Shown piece after piece: positions 24,053-36,100 of a DNA stretch of 64,000 bases. The stretch covers positions 310,001 to 374,000 of the forward strand of contig JAHLKI010000018.1 in assembly GCA_025602905.1 (NCBI GenBank), in the 5' to 3' direction. The position numbers and the translations under genes were made by a program. Within the stretch, counting starts at the first letter, position 1, and each line of letters starts with the position of its first letter. The notes beneath the pieces were generated by a model that was given only the letters and a program-made list of their open reading frames with translations, was not told the origin of the DNA and made no database searches. This DNA is from Phlyctochytrium arcticum. Taxonomy: Eukaryota > Chytridiomycota > Chytridiomycetes > Chytridiales > Chytridiaceae.

Positions 24053-24129
24053 GCTGTCTCTCTGTCTCCTTGTCTCCCCTTCTCGCCTCGACTCTTGTCT
24101 CCTTCCTTGTCTCTCTTGTCTCCTCCTCG
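24053..24129 (+). repeat. Pyrimidine-rich TGTCTC repeat tract
   Basis: Imperfect reiteration of TGTCTC(C/T) and CTTGTCTC units over about 77 bp, almost purely C/T apart from G at unit starts. Simple-sequence DNA in a promoter region. Confidence 0.7.
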
Positions 24130-24326
24130 AATCGCGTTTTCAAAAAGTACCTCAGGTCCCGGTTACCCCACAAAATACGACATTTTATCCCAATTTGGTC
24201 ATTTTTTAACCCGTTTTGGACTTTTCTGATTCTTTTATGGCCTAGTTCGCGGGTTCGCGGGTTTGTGAAAAATGGTCACCAGGTGGTGGTGGGTGGTGGT
24301 GGGTTGCCCAACCGTCCCGGACGCAG

Positions 24327-24340
24327 CGGTCACGTGACCG
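24327..24340. promoter_or_regulatory. Extended E-box palindrome around CACGTG
   Basis: CGGTCACGTGACCG is a perfect 14-bp palindrome with core GTCACGTGAC. This is the high-affinity site type of bHLH and bHLH-Zip factors (Cbf1, Pho4, USF, TFEB classes). It lies about 580 bp from the CPSF2 start and 930 bp from the Pil1-like start, so it could serve either. Confidence 0.5.
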
Positions 24341-25267
24341 TTTGCAAAACTGTACCACTCATTTTCTTGACTGTGCCCTTCCAGTCTTGAGAATCAATTG
24401 GAAAGCACATCGGATTTGGCGGAACTATGAGTGGTCACCACCCTGATCCCAGACCTAAACCCAGACTCCCAGTTCCAGCGCTTTTCCCAGCGCTTTTCGG
24501 AACCCTTTTCCCAACCACCAATAATATGTCATACTGTACCGTTCCCCAAAAGTAATGATCATATCGATTGCTTTGAGACAATGGTACTCGTTGCAGTTGG
24601 ATCATTAGATGATGAGCTACTGTACATCTCAATGTATCAACAATAGGCTAGCCCTACGAGACTTTGATTTTGCGTTTCAAAGAAGAACAAACAAACGACC
24701 TATGGGCCAGCTATCAAGCAGAAATATGCGATTTAGACCATACCTCATGGTATAATCTCCATGCACGATTTAAGTTTTAAATGTTCGATGGGCAAACCAT
24801 CCTACCAAAATGATGACAATTTGATATTTGGGAAGTTGATATTGGAACAGGTAATCAATGACTAGGACTGGGCTAGGATAGTCTGCCACTACATCTGCGA
24901 CAACCGGACAGGATTGCAATGAATACGGTAGGCATGAACGTTTGGTCGACAAAGTTGACTTGTAGCGACCTCCGAAAACGCCATGCTCATACACCATAGC
25001 GTCTTAAACGGATGGAATAGCACACAGAAATTAATACCGGTAATAGATTTCGGAAAGTAATAGGAATGTTATGGAGATCTGAGAGCTGCACCTACTTTTC
25101 TTGGCGCTGAAATGTCCACACTTTTTTGCCAAGACTCCTCTGGCTCAGAAATAAGGCTGTGACGTACAACCAGCCTCGCGTTGTTTTCGTCGAAATCCAG
25201 CGTCGGAATCCTAGCAAACGCTATACTTCATACCCTTAATCCGCATATCCGCACAGGCATCAAGAGC

Positions 25268-27090
25268 ATGGCCAGCTTTCAAAGTTTACGACGGTCGATG
25301 GTGTCGCTGAACGCTCCAGATCACCCAGAACTGACTGTTCTTATCACGGAAGAGAAGGTATGTGTTTTGGGCGCTGTGTTGCCCGAACGATACCTTTAAC
25401 ATTGCTTTAGGATGTCATGAAGACACTTCAGAAGTATTCCAAGGAAAAGGTGGAAGGTGCGAAGCTCATGATATGAGTCTCGAAGAGTATCGACTGACTG
25501 GGGTATCAGCTGGAAAATACATGGCAGTGTGGGGCAAGACAGAACACGCAGATCTAACGGTAGGCAGCACCTTTGTAATACTGGAAGGCATCGTAAACTC
25601 ATAAGACGGTTGGATGCAGGATATCACGGAGAAATATTCGACCTTATTTGAGGAATTTTCAAAATTTCACTCCAACCTTGTTGGTAAAGTGATGACCCAG
25701 TTTGGGTGAATTGCCATTCAATCTTAATGTAATCTTTTGTAGAGGGCTATGATGGATACCGAGTCCGTCTCAAAGAGATGAAAACACGAGAGGATTCCTT
25801 ACATGGCTTGCGTAAAAGATTCAAGGATTTACAAGACAAATTCAAGGATGCCATCAAGAAACAAAAGCCAACTGAAGGCTTGAAATTGGAACTGACTGCT
25901 GTGGATCGCGAGCTGGCGGAGCAGGAAGCAGCATTCGAGAGCTTCAAGCGCGCCAAATTCAAAGAGGCCATGCACTTGCAGTTTGACTCATTCTTGGAAT
26001 TTGGCAGCAAGGTAAGACCAATATGGACCATGATCAACACAAAGTTGCTCACGCTGTTTACAGATTGCTATTTTCGCCACCTTTGGGAAATATATGACTG
26101 ATCAAATTCGTAAGTGTCCTGCCACTACTGGCGACCATTTGTTTTCCAGCGCTGATCAATCGTACAGCTCAGGGAATGTTGGCGCCGGGTCAAGAGCTTC
26201 CTTCGTATGAGGGATCACCAGTGACTACAAGGATCATTGCAGACTTTCTCAAGGCCATTCGAGAGTTTGACCAGCAGACATCTGCCCCTGCCGGTACGGA
26301 ACTGGGCAATGGTCACACGAGTCATCCACATAGTCGAAGTCATTCCGGAGATGGGGTCTTGTCTGCCGAGCGAGGCATGTCATCACTATCGCTTCACTCA
26401 AGTCCCGAACGGACTTCCGAGCCTTACGAGGAAAAGCCCCAACCACCCTCCAAACGGTATAACGCTGCACAGCGCATGTCGAGCGCGGAAAGTTTCCACG
26501 TTCCGGGCGGGTTCCCCGCTGATGGACCACCTACTGCGTACGGGACGCCTCCAGGACGAGTACCGAATGAACCGAGGCGGTTCTTCCAGGCGCCACTGCC
26601 CACATATGGGCAAGCACTATATGGTCAAGTACCGGAGATGCCTACGATGAGCACGTCACCAGGACACTCGTACATGCCCTCGTCACACGCAACCAGTCCG
26701 CACGGGTCTTACAGTTCGCTTCCTCGTCACCTCCCAGCTCACTCCCCCAATTCCAGTGGTACTTATATGCCATCGTCTCACTCCCTCACACGCGACTATA
26801 GTAGTCCGTCAGTCCTCCCACCCCAGCAACATGCAGCCGGCTTTTATCCCCCTTCCTCTGTTGGTCCACCACAACACCATGTACCCGGCCTGTATCCACC
26901 TTCCTCCGTTGGTCCACCCGCAGACGCTGTTTCGTGTCCTGTATGCAATCGCTATGTTCCGTCTGGGTTCATCAACGACCATTTGGATTCCTCTTGCGCA
27001 CTGCATCTCATTCAACCAACTCGAATGGACCATAACGACACAATCACGGACGATGAGATACGTGCGAGAATGGAACGCTTTAAATCTTAG
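25268..27090 (+). CDS. Pil1/Lsp1-like eisosome BAR protein with C-terminal Rad18/UBZ-like zinc finger
   Basis: Seven exons: 25268-25357, 25411-25456, 25528-25559, 25620-25683, 25743-26011, 26064-26109, 26168-27090 (489 aa). Residues about 20-225 match the Pil1/Lsp1 BAR domain in order: PELTVLITEEKDVMKTLQ, then WGKTEHADLTDITEKYS, EGYDGYRVRLKEMKTREDS, FKEAMHLQFDSFLEFGSK, and FGKYMTDQIPQGMLAPGQ followed by a PSYEGS-type motif. Pil1 proteins shape plasma-membrane furrows (eisosomes). The tail (about 230-440) is Pro/Ser/His-rich with tandem YPPSSVGPP units and YMPSSH repeats. Near the end is SCPVCNRYVPSGFINDHLDS plus a final Cys: C-x2-C-x11-H-x4-C, resembling Rad18-type UBZ ubiquitin-binding fingers. 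Neither the long tail nor the finger occurs in yeast Pil1. The 25457-25527 intron uses a weak GTGCGA donor and drops about five BAR residues, so that junction is uncertain. The start is the first ATG; the frame is open upstream without ATG. Confidence 0.85.
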
Positions 27091-27190
27091 TAACCACGTA
27101 GTACTTATACCATATATCAGTAATATTAATGCAATTATGTACATATAAGAAGCTATCTACAAGAACCCAACATGACAGGATGGTCATTTT

Positions 27191-30100
27191 TCATGTGTTG
27201 GTATATTTGTCATGCGCATTACGAAGTGCGTTGACCCCTGCACCTACAGGAACAGTCAGATTTTCAAAAATCATCAAGGGCAACTTTTCCTTGTGAACCC
27301 CAAGCCATTCCACCCATTCCCACGGTGTAGCATCGCCAGTGACCTTCAATTGAGGCTCAAAATGAACGTTGCCCCGTCGTTGAAATGTCAGTTTCGACTT
27401 GGTTTTGGAACTTGCTCCCGGTTTGTCGTTTACTGATATGGGTGCAGCAGACTTGCCGTTTGGTGATGTATCGCTTATGGTGTCTGGTGGACTGGAATGG
27501 ACGGGTGAAGTGCCATTACTCTCTGAAGCGGCTCCTTTTATCGCACCACTGTCCTTGATCGCTTCATTGGGGCCAACCTTCGAGACTGCCTTATTGTACT
27601 GTTGCATCAACTCCTGCAGATACTTGTACAGTCCAAAATTTAATGCAACGTCGATGGGACCGCCGAATTGGGTCCGGAACGAGAACTCTACCATGTCCGC
27701 CGGTGGGCTCAAAGATCGAGCCGTTAAGAGAGTGGCCACCGTGCGGGGGACCCCAAACACATTCTTGCCCGCAACAGCCGTCAAAAACGCAAACCACTGA
27801 GCCGTGGTCCACATACTTTCCTCCGATTGTGATATAGATTTGGCCGTCCCTTTCTTGACATTAAAGCGCTCAAAAACTAATTCGGTCGTTTCCGCAGCCG
27901 GTGATGGACTACCTATGCTCTTGCTGTACTGAATTACAAAGGATTTGCATGCCACTTGCGCAAAATCTGGATCACGGAAGTTGAACCGGGTCAAGATAAG
28001 AAGAATTTCGCCGATGGTGACTTCCCCATGAAAGGTAAAGTCCTGTTGATGCATCCACGGGCGAGGAACTAAATCTTGAACACTATGTGAACTCGTGTCG
28101 TCACTCATGTAGTTGCTCGCCGGACTTGTAGTGTTGGAAGGGCCGGCTGAGGCAGTCTTATGCAGGCTTCGCTTTTCATCTAAAAGCGACCGTATTCGAT
28201 ACAACAGATCTATCATGGTGGGTATAGTCTGTCGGGATGTGATGGCTTTGATTGCATTCGTTTCAAAGTCTGCCACGTATTCCCAAATCCCATCGGACTC
28301 GTTATCGCGTTGGCGAGCAGACAGGTTGCCTTCGAGCGGAGCAACTTGCAAAATCAAGATCCGTTCATACTGATAATACAACTGCGCTGATATATCTTGG
28401 ACACGAAAAAGCATTGCGCTAGCAGGAGCCCGACATTGCTGAGGGATGTCGTAACGAGCCTGACGATCCTGAAATTCGGCCAATAAACCAGTAATGGCGG
28501 CGTTGCCACTGAGACGACCTTCTCCCTTCAAACGGATGTCCTTGCATTGGAACGTGGCCTCTTTCTGCGTACATTGATTGGGAGCTTGCGTTGACCGTCC
28601 AGTAACAACTATTGTCTCAAAACTGATGGTGGATTTGCCAATCGCTTGTCCGAGATCCATCCCAAAATCACCCTTGTTAAGTCCAAACACCAATTGCATC
28701 TGCCGCGTTCTTAAGGGTAGCGGAGACTGGATAAATGAATTCGAGGAACCATGGGACCGTGAAAGACTGGCAGGATTGCGCGAAAGTCGGATTCCATTGG
28801 CTGCCGCTGCCGGCGTGGACTTTGGCATCCACAGCTTTTGGAAGAAGAATAAATCTTGCAGGTGCCGCGCATTCAAATTTCCCTTGATAGATGGGAGATT
28901 GATCTCCAGGGAGCCAATTCTATCAGAAGCATCGTCCGCCATTGTAATGTTCATATCTACACCCTGGAATTCTCCATTCAGGCAATCTTCGGGAGAGAAC
29001 GAATGGCGCAACGCTCCAGAAACAGCCGAAATACAGACTGTGCCGCAAACGACCCTGCGAACGACATCTTGTCGCTCGTGAGGTTGAAATGATAACATCG
29101 CATTCACTTCTCCCAAGTTGAATGTGCATGTTACCTTTGAGATGGGATGGCAACTGAGTACAACCTTTGTTTGGCTTAATCTCAGAACAAACGACATCTT
29201 GTGGCCCGTATAAGATGACAAGCGTTCAGCAAGATCACTTTGGCTGCTCGTGGTTTGGTCATCATCAGGAAATCCATTCATCTTCTCAAGGTAAGCTCTT
29301 GGCGGTTCCAGTCTCAAACCCGCTTGTATTTCGCGAAACAGAGTCAAGATGTCTGGTTGTAAGGTATTGAAGCTTTCGTGGATGAGTAGCTCAATGTGGA
29401 TGGCCTTGTTCAATTCCTTATCATCCCGGATGTATGAAAGTGGCGTGAGCGATGTCCGTCCCACCGCAATCAATGTCAGTGTTGGAAGGTTCAACGTATG
29501 CAGGGATGTTTCTTCTGATCCGAAATCTGCTGTGCGTTGCGTCGTGGATCCCCCTGATGACAATTGACTGGTAGATAATAAAGGCGAGTCGAGAGACTTT
29601 TCCCGATTTCTATTGGACCATAATTTACACGTTCCAGAGTTGAAGATTAGCTGCAAGTGAAACTTGATATGCCTATTAAGGATGCTAGGTGCCTCTGTGA
29701 ACAAGTCTTGTTCCACTGTCAGGGGCACCTCTTTCTTCCCACGGTCGTTAACCGCATCCGATGTTGAATTTTTCGCAGACTGAGCGGCAGCAATCCTCGC
29801 TTCCCACAAAAGAATGTTCATCTGATTGATATATTCCGAAATGGACGCGTCCAACTCAAATTCAAATCCGGTCACACTAGCATCCATGCGCAAATTCGAG
29901 ACCTTGCTCTTTCGATCGTGGATGAGTGAAACTTTTGCTTCACGTAGTAATATTCGATTCAATGTGCCTTGGCTTGTAGATGTGAAGGGCCCCTCGACCC
30001 GCAAATCAACACTCGGCACAAATTGTAAGGTCAAGTCCGTAATACCTCCATCGGCCCGCTTCAGCTGTTTAGACCGGATGCGTACAGAACTAATCTCAAT

Positions 30101-33100
30101 CACTGCAGCGGGGACAACATGCACATCGTCGCCGGGACCGAGCAATATATGATTACCCATCTCATGCTGAATGGTTCTACGTGTGCGGAAGGACTCTTCT
30201 GATCTCAAGGAGACTATCAAACGGACTTGATCGATATCAAGTATTACGTTTATCTTCTCAAAATAGTTCTTTTCCAGTTTTTTGGGAGCATTCGGGCCTC
30301 GTACACCCGTGAGAAGACGGCGAGTGTTAGCCTTCGCTCTCTGAAGTTCTGATGACTTTAAACCTTTTCGGCGATCCAGCTCTTTGGTGTAAAACGCGAT
30401 TAGGGCCATGATGTGCTTGACAGAATTCGGCCTAAACATTGCAAAGAGTTTATGAACACGAAGTCTCAATCTATTCCCTGATCCGATCTGCAAATCATGG
30501 TCATTTTCCAGCTCTTGGTTCCCAGCAGAAATACTAGTGGTTATCCGCGCGATAGCATAACCGAGGTTGCTATCCTTCTCAGCTGATGACCTCGAATCTG
30601 CTATCACCGTTGCAGAAATCCGCGAGGCGACAACACTCCATTCCAGCTCCGTATGCTCCTGAAGTGTAGCGGGTGTCAGCTCTCCAATGATTACATTGCG
30701 CGGCCCTTTCCTCCAAACACCAGAGAGTGGTTCTAACTCAAGCGCAACCATTGACCCTGGCCCATCGCTGCTCAATTGAAGGCCCTGGATATTAGCGCTG
30801 AGGTTGAAAAGCACGGTCGATATAGCACGGGGAGCGGCCACTTTGCTTTCCTGTTGCCTCTTCTGCTTATAAAAGGTTACAATATCTAAGACATCATTCA
30901 GCTCGCCACCTAAAATATTCTGTGTGGTCATCAGCTGGTCCAGCAGGCTGACATTCAGGACCGTCTGGATCTTGTAAAGTTCAAAGGCAGCGTCCAGCTC
31001 TATGATGGTTTGCGGTTCCGCGTTATGTTCGCCGTTCTCCTCAAGTCGCTGTGCTTTCCAAAACGCTACTCGCCCTCGGGTGCTGGTCATTGGCAATTCA
31101 AAAGTAGTCCAGCTTTGTTCAGTATCATTTTCGGAAGTAGTCATCTCGTGCAGAGTCGCTGCATTGGTTAGATACTCGATTTTGTGAGTGCCCAAACGAG
31201 CCTCCCAAGAAGTCTTTGTTGTCAAATAATAATGCCCGATTTTCGATAAATCTTGATCAACGTTCTCGTGTCCTACACATATGAGCAAATCCTCCGCATC
31301 ATATATCACGCTCAGCGAGGTCAGGAGATCAGATTGTATCGAAAGCCGTTGCAGCGAAAACTGTAATTGAAAGGAGCTGTAAATCGCTATACCCCTTCCG
31401 CTTGATTGTACCCGATCGTTTTCCTCATTTTTCGGAATGTCACTTTGATACGATTGTTCTAATTCTTCCACCAGGGAGCTGAAAAGGAAGTCATACCGTG
31501 GCAGCTCTTCATCGCCCCACTTCTCCATAAAGCTGTGCAGCTTTAAAAGGCTCCGAGGCAACTTGACCTCAATTTCACGAATCGTGCTCGCAAACACCAG
31601 GCGTTGCTGGAAGGGATTAAGTAGTGCGCTCTCTTCGCCGCTTATGGCAAAGGTAGCACCGATGTCAAATAAATTTAAGGAAATCATAGTGACGATGTCA
31701 CCAGGGACGTTGCCACTATGCCAATTGCGTTCATACATAGAGCACTCAGTCGACAGGGCGGTGATCACAGTACTGTGCTGAAGACTTTCGGAGTGAACGT
31801 CGGAATGGAACGAGTTGGCTTCGCTTTCTTGCTCCGGGCTTGTTACCTGCCAAACGTGGGCCGTTGTGAGCTGGAGGTCTCTTACTGTCGTTTCGGCAAC
31901 AAGGTTATGCGCCGTTGCAGTTAAATGTAACTCCGAAATTTCAGCATTGCCAAAGACCATCGCAGGAAGCGTGTGTGAATTCCGCGGCTTTGCGTTCTGA
32001 GGAACCTCCCTTTCGAAGTGTTCCTGAGATCTCAATTGAAACCACTGGTAAACTCGAAGGCAATGACGTATAAAACCAAAAAGGTTCGGGTTTATTAGCG
32101 AAGAAACCCGGTCAACCTGAACATCATACTTGATGTCAAGGGTTTCGTCAAACGCGCCCGCAACCTGAACCCTTGAAATATTACTTCGCACGACAGCTGA
32201 AACCGGTCCAATGCCAATAGAACTATCATCGGACTGATTCTCGATAATGGTGATATTAAGCTGAGGAACATCGGCTAACAACTTCCAGCAAAGCATGTGT
32301 TTGTGAGTCCCATCATGTTGCGTGTTGGCGGAAGATTTCAACGAATAGATCGATCGAAGCAGAAGAGAGTTTGATAGTTCCCCAACTTCCCATTGCCGCC
32401 AAGCCCCAAGATAGCGTAAAAGCCCGACATACATGGACTGACTATCCATCCGGCTACCCGATTTGTGGATGCGTTCCTGTATTCGCAACTTGTCTGCAGC
32501 GGGTAATGCTTGTAGACAGTATCGTAGATGTGCAAGCAATCTCCATCCGCTATCTGACTGATGTGCTCTCTTTCCTAAGAGCCACAACGCCGATGGTTGC
32601 GTCAGAAACAGAGGATCACCCTCCAGATGCTCTCCATGCGCCAACTCTGCAATGGCATGCAGCAGAATTTGCATTTTCCCCGTTTGCTTTTGATCGTATA
32701 GCTTTAAGAGAGCCAAATAGTCCAATCCCTGTCTCGTCCACCGATGCACAGTCCCAAACATGATTTCGATGGTCTCGTTCATCGAAAGTACAGAAATATC
32801 CCGGGTCTTGATTGTCATGGAATTTTGGCCCAACACGTTATCCGTATAACGCCCATGCCATCGAATTTTTTCAGCAACAACATCAAGCACGACAGGAAAG
32901 CCATCCGAGCCAACCTCATCTGGATTGGCGCTAAAGTGTTGCTTTCCTACGGGTATACCAGCCACCACGGGAGAGCTTGCTGTGCCGATATAGCGAAGTT
33001 TTGTAGCTACTCTGTAGATATCCACAAGAAGCAAAGCATCATCTTGACCTAAGGCAGATCCCGGTGATGATGCTGCAGTCGGTACTTGCAGCTTGACATT

Positions 33101-36100
33101 GACATCACTGAAAACCAGATCAAATGAGCAAACAAGTTTTTCTGCTAATCTCTCCCGTGATTCGTCTTGTTCATTGACGAATGTTGCCGGATCAGGGAGT
33201 AACATATCCTGAATGCAGTGAATGTGCATGGCGGGAAAAGATACTAGCGCCGATAAGGATGCTGCCGTCGGTGGGACACTAGTGATTCTCTCGGTATGTG
33301 ATGTCTGTGCGCGATCCAGCATTACGTCCAATGGTGAATCTATGCTATTAAGATCTTCCAAAATATCTGCAAGGATGTTTAGTGTGACTGGAGTCAAAAG
33401 AATTCGCAATGGTTCGCAAAAATGAACGGTAACAAATGTCCTTCCTTTGTCATCAGTGTGCGTAGATGGCATTTGCTGGCCACTCTTCAATGGGTAATTG
33501 AACGGTCTTTCCATGTAATAGTTCTCATCCTCCAGGCTTTCAACATTTGAGGATGTAATAGGTTGAAAACGGTAACGTTTACCGCTAGACATACTGCTCA
33601 AAGTCTGGAGCGAAGATATTGCCTTTATTCTGTATTCTCTCAGAAAACAGCGATATGGCATGAAATACTCCTTTGTAAGCCCGGGAAGTGCGTCCACAAG
33701 GTCTTCGCTCGATGTGGGACCAAAAGACGTGAGGTTCGCACGCTCTGATCGCCTAGGCTGATCTGCTTTTAGAGGAGAAATATCACTACGAAACACAGAT
33801 GTAAGAACGTGGAAGGACATGACTTCAAAGATGACAAAATCAACATACTCAGAGTCGCTCAGACGACGCCCTTCTGACATAGTTGAATTGGAGTCGGTAT
33901 CGGTAGAATCGTCCTCCCTTCTATTAGACCTTTGCGTTGGTGTCAGCTGAAAGGGCGGTAAATACTTTGGAAGAAAGATGGAGGTGTTTCGTGGTTGAAC
34001 TCCGTTGCCAGCAACAAAGCTGAGCCTATCCTGACGGCGATCGAAAGATTTGTACAAAAACCCACATCGTTTAGTCGCTTCATCGTGCAAACGAACAAAC
34101 TCCATCTGCGCGTCGTGTTCTTCTTGCCAAGTGGTTGTCCGCTTTTGTATGCAAAAAGAGAATGCCGTGTTAAAACGGGCGGTTTCTATCCAAAGACTCT
34201 GTTTCGCATCCCTCCCATAATCTTTCTTAGGCATGGCCAATATCTGAATAGATATATGTGGAATTTCAAGAAAGGTCCTTCGGCTTCGTAAGTCGCTGAC
34301 TAGGTTATCCGCTTCCAGCCGCAAGCCATGCTTCATCTCCAGTGATATCGCGGAACCTGCTATCCAAGTCAACAGTTCAACACGGGCAGCTACCACATAT
34401 ACAGTGGTAATATCAGGAAATAAATGACTTGCGCCAATTATATTGTCTTGGTCGGTAAAACTGAACATAAAGCATCGTAGTGTGTCTGAAATGACTGGAA
34501 AACATACGGGCCGAACATCTCCGCTGACGACTCCAATGTTAAACCGCCAATCAACGGCATAAACTGGGCTCCGTGGAGGAAGACCAAACAGTCTATGACT
34601 GCGGACAGAAAACTCTACGGAAGAATTTAGCAGGGCGAAGGTGCAAAATGAGAAAGCAGATGCTAATATGAACTCACCTTCCACTCCAACGGAATCTGCG
34701 TGAAATGCTACAGTGTCTTCTGTGCTTGAGTCCGAATGCCTGATCGTGAGCAGTATTGGGCGGAGTTTTATATCGACATCTGCGAGTGTGAGTAACAGAC
34801 AACGTGCTAATATGACAAGTACTAACCATGGTAAAAGTCTGTGTTGCGGCTGTCTACATAGATTTCATCCAGTTGAATCTGGATTCCACCGCTTGTTGCG
34901 TAGAGATTACGTGGCAGTAGGGCTGTAGCGTCCGTAACAACAAGCACGACACTGACTTCGAAAGAATTGCTTTTCCCCTGTAAGAAACATTAAAAATAAG
35001 AAGAAATTCCGGCTGCACTTGAACCTACTTTCGCTGCATCTTGCTTGCGCCGATTTGTTTCGGTCCGCTGGGGGTCAGCTTTACTTTTCAAGAACTCCTC
35101 GGATGTCATAAAACTATTAAATTCCCCCAAATAGTTCTCTTTGAGATACATTAGGTGAGTTATCATGATCCCGAAGATAGTAGCTTGAACGCCAGAGATC
35201 TAATACTGTTGAGCGCATGTAGGCAGGCAATAGTTTTGATTTGCGTTACCTTGACATCGAGCGCCAACTGATCAACATTGTTTGCTCCATGGCTTGTGTG
35301 ATATCGATATGCCACACCCAAACAGAGACTGGACACCTTTCCGATGGACCGGGAGTCTTCGGAAAAGTATGCGCCATAAGTATTTGAAGGTGGAAGACTC
35401 AACTGAGCGCAAATTTTTTTGGTCTATTTCCGGCCAGCATGCATCAGCTTACAGAAGACAGCAAATTCGATCGGTTTACAGCATACCTCAAGCTGAATGT
35501 CAATGAGAGTAGTCTGCGGCTCGAAGCTTAGAAAGGGAAGTGTAACATCGCATTTTAAACGAGGCCCGCTCAGTAGTAAATAGACTATAGACGCGATAAG
35601 TAGCCGAAGAGATGCCCTATTTCATGTTTCGCTCACCGTTATCATTGAGGTCGTTGGGATTGTTAATCACGTTATTCTGGTTAACGCAAAGATAAAGATC
35701 GAAATCCGTCAAAGTCAACTTCACGCAATATCTCATCGGAATAAAATAGGATAGGCAAGTCCTCGGCCCCGTCGTCCAATCTTTCACCAAATCACTTAAG
35801 AGAGCTTCATGATCGCGCAGGAAGAAAATCCGCGGCTGAGCGATTTGAATACTATAGGTCCAGGTCCGCATCCCTTTCCATTCTATGGGGTTGGGCATTT
35901 GGCAGTCAATCTAGTCAAGCACATCAGACACGGAAAGCCAAAATGAGGTAGAACAGACTCAAATTAGTACCTTGAGGTTACTCGCCTCAAGGAGAGGCGC
36001 ATAGTTCAAGCTAGTCGAAACGGTGAATTTTTCGAGAGCAATACCAAATGTCGAAGTGTAGCCCTTGGCGGTCTGAACAAAGGGAATAACAATATCTACG

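Larger units (their letters stand above)
23749..25267. other. Divergent intergenic region, CPSF2 / Pil1-like promoters
   Basis: About 1.5 kb between two divergent genes. It contains a C/T-rich TGTCTC repeat tract (24053-24129), a G-rich GGT/GGGT run on the + strand (24282-24304), a 14-bp E-box palindrome (24327-24340), and a direct repeat CAGCGCTTTTC around 24476-24500. Short open frames here look random and have no recognised domain. Confidence 0.6.

Noticed and set aside
24431..24646. 71-codon plus-strand frame in the CPSF2/Pil1-like intergenic region
   Set aside because: Starts in repetitive sequence, has no recognised domain and no sign of splicing.
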